From the NCBI RefSeq assembly GCF_024713975.1, contig NC_091113.1, positions 12,164,501 through 12,228,500 on the forward strand: a stretch of DNA of 64,000 bases, written 5' to 3'. Position 1 is the stretch's first letter, and each line of letters starts with the position of its first letter. Position numbers and translations under genes: made by a program. Positions 59,919 to 64,000 of the stretch are shown here, piece after piece. The notes beneath the pieces were generated by a model. The model worked only from the letters and a program-made list of their open reading frames with translations, ran no database searches and was not told the DNA's origin. This DNA is from Paralichthys olivaceus (Eukaryota > Chordata > Actinopteri > Pleuronectiformes > Paralichthyidae).

Positions 59919-62900
59919 TCAGTTGTCTTTTTTCCGAACAGGTTGCAGTGGGTAGAAAATCTCCCCCAGGTTTCTGAGAAGCCCTCGGCTGTAGAAGTAT
60001 CTTTTCGAGTGATCTGGCGCTGGCCCACAGAGGTGGTCCGCTGCTGACGTCGGGTGACAGTGCTGACAAACGTAACCTCTACTTTTGTACCACTCGTTGG
60101 AGGTTTGGTTGACAAGAGCCAAATAGGAATGGAACAGGGCGTAACTCGCCAGCAGGAAGAAGACAAAGACCAGAAAGCCCAACATGAAGACGATTCTGGG
60201 AAAGGTCAGGAACAGATGCTGGAGGGACAGAGGGGAAAAAGGAAAAGAGCATTATTTCACTTGGGTTACAACAATGGTGCTAAGTAGAGCACATTAGTCC
60301 ACCAAGGTCAAACAGTCCTGTCTCACAGTTTTAGGGAAAGTGGCCACGGGCTGTAACTGCAAATAAAAATCTGTCATTTTCTAGAAGAACATTTTAAGTA
60401 GCACAGCAGAAGGCCTTAACATTTTTATTTATTTTCTACATTATTTCATTTAAATTGAAGTCAACCTGATGTAGTAATGGTGAGTTGATTATGTCATGTT
60501 GTTTCTATATGCTACCTGTTGAGGTGTCAAATGTTCTAAAACAGTTCTAAAATGTTGTTAGCCATTAAAAATAATCAAAAAATCATTAATGTAGCATTAT
60601 GTTTGCACCAAATTGTAAGAACTCAGATTTCAACATCAAAGATCTTTGTATTATTCTTTAAGAAATTGACCAAATGTCCATGTTAAGGGAAATTATTTGA
60701 AAAATACCAAAATTGAACAGGTTCTTCTGTGGCCAATGCCCAATCCTTCCACCGCATTTGGTGCTAATTGGTTTTGGAATTGTTACGCAACAATTCAAAC
60801 AAATGATCATACACAAAACAGTGAACATAACGTAAACATAACCTCCTTGGCTGAGGTACAAAACATGGCTGCAGCATATGTATAGAAAACTCTCTCAGTG
60901 CTTGGTCTCACCTGTACGACAAACAGAGGCCCGGCTGTCTGCTGCTCGCCGTATTCATCTATATAACTGGCCCTCAGAAGTCCTGAGCGCAAAACGGCAT
61001 GAAGCAGCATGTCTGCTGTTAGTACAGCGATGTCTCCTGCCATGGCACAAACGCTGAAGAGGTAGAGCAGGAAGTACCGTGTGTTCAGGGCACCAATGCA
61101 GTTGTTCACCCAGACACAGTGGTGGTCGAAACGCTGCACACACCTGTCGCACACCCCTGAAATACAGACAGGTGCTTACAGGCAGCAAAAAGTACCATTT
61201 CTTTTTCTTTTTGACCTTCACATGGAAGTTGATTTCCTAAATGAATACAATGGACAATACCAGCATGACATGTTTTGTCAACATTGAGGTCAAATGTTTG
61301 GTAAAGGTAATGAAAGCAACAACATGGTGAGTATTTATTAAATGTCTGAACCCTGAGGGAAAAGGAGAGCAGGTACAACATGTATCAGATTACTCACTGC
61401 AGTGTTTGGAGCGAGCCGGTTTGATGAGCTGGCAGGTCGGACAGGAGACCCCCGGGTGGAATAATCTCTGGTCATATGGATAGATGTGCTGCTGACCAGC
61501 GAGTTTCTTCTTTGTAACTGTGCCTGTTGAATCAAGGAGAAGGTGAGTAATGAGAAAGTTAAGTAAAAATAGTGCAGTGTAATAAAATCCTGTCCAGAAC
61601 TTATCAACACATCAATTAAGGGAGCAGGTAAACATGAATTCAAGCACACAGCAGCTGCGTTTGTGTTTCCCAAAACATGGACCTACATGAGGATGCTGCA
61701 TTTTTACCTGTTTTACTCATAGACTGTATATAAAGTTGAACAACACAACATTTGAGTTCGTTCTTATCACACTGATGTGTTTTCTAACGTTTATATTTCC
61801 AGTAAGTTCGGTTTCAATGAGTTATGTGATGCTATAAAAACAGGCTGAAACATAATGATTGACGGCTGAGACTGACTCACGATTGGTCGAGCGTGTGTAT
61901 CAGTGGGACCTCGATACAGCGGCTCCCCAGTCACTACTGTCCAGAATCTGGCTCTGAATGACATCAGAGCACTCGTACCCGAGTTATTTTGGTTTCTTTT
62001 CCGGATTGTAAGAGAAGTTGAGATTCTTTATTAACAAGTGTATGGTTTTACTACTACTTAATAAAAGGTGGTCTGTGTCTCAATTCTCTTAAATATTACA
62101 CATAAAGTGACATAATTTGGCCTCTGTCATGTTGGGTAGAGTTCCAGTAAGTGTGTCAGGTATACTTCCCCTGCCCCACACGTGTTTGAATTTACTGCAG
62201 CTTCTCTGAAATTGACCTGGATCTCTCTTGATGCAGAGGTAAAAGAAGAAGGTCTTGACGGCCAGTAGGATGTAAGGCACTGACAGGCTGGTCAGAGTGG
62301 TGTCCATCTCCCTGCAGAAGCCAAGCACCTCATAGGTGAACTCTGCATACACAGCGAACTCCAGGAGGAAATGCAGATAGATGAACATGTTGCTCCTGCA
62401 GATACAAGAAAATAATACATGTTATTGATACAGCACTTTAATAACTTAAAAGTATATTCCGAGTGAAAAGAGTGGGAATTAAATCAGAAATCCATGAAAC
62501 CCCCTTTGTGAGACGTACAAATTGTGGAACATGACAGCATATATATCAACAACATGGGCCCATACATTGATAAATGGGTGTGTACGTAAAATAGTGTTAT
62601 AAATAGAATTAAATAAATCAAGTGTGGTTGAGATCACACAGACTTAAGGCAGCTAAATTGTTCAACACTAAAATCCAAAGGTTATATTATCCAGGTAAGA
62701 CTTAATGAAATAGATTACGACAACAGATTTCTAACATTCTTAATTTCCAACCTTTGATGAAACAGCCTGTGTAAGGTCCGCTGTGAAAACGTCTGGAGCC
62801 ATTTGGGTGTAATGGGTGCGACGACCTGTGAGGAAAAATAGCAACAACTTAATTCCACATCCATAAAACCAAGTTGTCATGTTATTTTTAGAATCTGTTA

Positions 62901-63429
62901 GAATTTATTTAAGATGCATTCGGAGTCTATTCATTGTAACAATCTGTTATGTTCCTATATATAGTTTTATTAATGTCTATTGTTATTCATTATGTTTCAT
63001 TTGGACAATTCATAATTATATTTATGTTTTACAGTTGCTCCCGACAGGAGCAGAGAGAAATATGTGCAGACTTAGAAAATAACTAGAAATACAAAATATA
63101 GGAGGGATTATAAAACATTGCATTGAGCAACTGGTGTAATTAATTCTAATGTGATGCCTAAAGTTTGTTATTTGTGTCATAGTTGAACAAAGTATAAAAA
63201 ACACAGTGTATCGTGGAGCGTTGTACATGAAGATTAACGGTGCAACAGCGCCACCTAGTGTCAGTGTGTTGTATTAAAAATAGTTCCAGAGGCTTTTCTT
63301 TCTTACCTTCACAACTGAGTTGAAGAATAAGTGAAACGGAGTTTGCTGTTGACCTGAGTATTTACACAACAGCACAATGCACGTGAGCACCAGCAGCACG
63401 TAGACAGCGAACAGACTGAGGAAATCCAT
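59919..63429 (-). CDS. zdhhc4: Palmitoyltransferase ZDHHC4
   Basis: An integral membrane protein S-acyltransferase of the DHHC family. Minus-strand coding exons in order: 63429-63307, 62825-62752, 62395-62217, 61523-61398, 61156-60912, 60218-59919. All junctions keep phase and give 348 aa. Residues 2-22 are the first membrane segment, with further segments in exons 3, 5 and 6. The Cys-rich domain runs from [15 protein letters not shown] into [20 protein letters not shown], and the catalytic Cys is C181 of DHHC (178-181). The C-terminal words NQTSNEWYK and [14 protein letters not shown] match ZDHHC4 specifically, and the protein ends in KKDN, a KKxx-type ER retrieval signal as in the mammalian protein. 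The exon 3 donor (GTCAAT) is weak but required by phase and homology. Confidence 0.93.
61700..62010 (-). repeat. Fish dispersed repeat in zdhhc4 intron 3
   Basis: On the plus strand the block runs from TCATAGACTGTATATAAAGT to TGACGGCTGAGACTGACTCA and GATTGGTCGAGCGTGTG. The first of these is the reverse complement of the end word shared by fragments in hs3st6 intron 1 and mlst8 intron 7. Confidence 0.45.
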
Positions 63430-63436
63430 GCTTCAC

Positions 63437-63723
63437 CTGTCAGCTTCACAAACACACAACAACAACAACAACAACAACAACAGGTGTTTAAGCCACGATC
63501 TCTCTGTAAACAACGTGGAAACTCAGCGGGATGCTGCTGTCACGTCTCCTCTTTCTTTCCCTTCAGACATTTAAACGGAATAAAACAGCGATCGTCTTGT
63601 AAACCACAGGAGCAGTCTGCGTTAGCATGCTAAGCTACAGTACAGTAAGTCCACTGCCCTACGTTAGCGAACCTAACCATGGACTCTGTCAAAGCCACCA
63701 ACACAAACTAATCTCTGTCTCAC
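63437..63723 (-). other. zdhhc4: Predicted zdhhc4 5' UTR intron
   Basis: On the minus strand a strong donor (CTAGAAG|GTGAGA, exon edge at 63724) pairs with an acceptor TGACAG at 63437, seven bases before the start codon. This would place the first zdhhc4 exon at about 63724-63770 or further right. It includes a (CAA)n run at about 63456-63482. RNA evidence is absent. Confidence 0.45.
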
Positions 63724-64000
63724 CTTCTAGTCTAGTCACACATGGCTGCCTCTCGGGGGGTTATCACATGTTTACATGAGGCTAATGCTGCTGCTGAGGT
63801 TTGTCGCTCCAGCTTCAGTTTCCACCTCTCTAAACAATGCCATTTCCTTAGCATCTATGTAGCTAACCCACAGAGCTAACCTCCAAGCTAAGAGCTAACC
63901 TGCTGCTGCTACAGGTAGGAGGAGGAGGAGGAGGAGGAGGAGATCTCTGTCTCCATGTTGTTAATGTATATTTGAAAGTTTAATATTAGAACATGTTGAG
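63724..64000. promoter_or_regulatory. Probable zdhhc4 promoter region
   Basis: This region is upstream of the predicted zdhhc4 first exon. It is dense in GCTAAC/GTTAGC-type words (for example AGCTAACCCACAGAGCTAAC at 63861-63880) and holds an (AGG)n run at 63916-63941. No TATA box is visible. A divergent gene could start here on the plus strand, but no exon can be shown. Confidence 0.4.
63916..63941. repeat. (AGG)n microsatellite
   Basis: About eight AGG units in the zdhhc4 upstream region. On the minus strand it reads as a Ser/Pro-type run, with no supported gene. Confidence 0.85.

Overview
This is a vertebrate nuclear genome window, almost certainly from a teleost fish and probably a percomorph. 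Five of the six protein-coding genes are split into short exons with GT-AG introns. The intergenic and intronic DNA is AT-rich, full of (CA)n and (TG)n microsatellites, and carries many degenerate copies of dispersed repeats that I recognise as typical of bony fishes. I see no operons, prokaryotic genes, CRISPR arrays, rRNA or convincing tRNA genes. All exon models below were assembled by hand: GT-AG sites were chosen so that reading phase is kept across every junction and the joined protein matches the family. No search was run.

Layout. (1) 1-20.96 kb: hs3st6-like heparan sulfate 3-O-sulfotransferase on the + strand, two coding exons separated by a 16.9 kb intron that holds only repeats and unassigned DNA. 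(2) 20.96-42.4 kb: about 21 kb with no gene I can support, carrying several dispersed fish repeats. (3) 42.4-48.3 kb: meiob on the + strand, 13 coding exons, 463 aa. (4) 48.5-51.4 kb: mlst8 on the + strand, 8 coding exons, 326 aa. (5) 51.45-55.3 kb: bricd5 on the - strand, 6 coding exons, 232 aa, tail-to-tail with mlst8. (6) 56.7-58.5 kb: pgp on the - strand, 2 coding exons, 306 aa. (7) 59.8-63.8 kb: zdhhc4 on the - strand, 6 coding exons, 348 aa. The last 200 bases are probably promoter sequence.

The genes do not form a pathway. They act in Golgi heparan sulfate modification, meiotic recombination, mTOR signalling, an uncharacterised BRICHOS membrane protein, metabolite repair and ER/Golgi palmitoylation. 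What links them is ancestry. From general knowledge of the human map, HS3ST6 and MEIOB are neighbours, and MLST8-BRICD5-PGP are neighbours, both on 16p13.3. The window therefore holds two conserved micro-syntenic blocks brought together, followed by zdhhc4, which I recall as lying on human chromosome 7. I found no evidence of a novel multi-gene system. The observations most worth a second look are the altered Cys spacing in the Meiob zinc motif, the complete bricd5 gene with its conserved Cys-rich tail, the closely spaced mlst8/bricd5 polyadenylation signals, a start-overlapping upstream ORF in hs3st6, a cleanly bounded TTAA-flanked MITE in pgp, and a GCTAAC/GTTAGC word that recurs near several gene starts.
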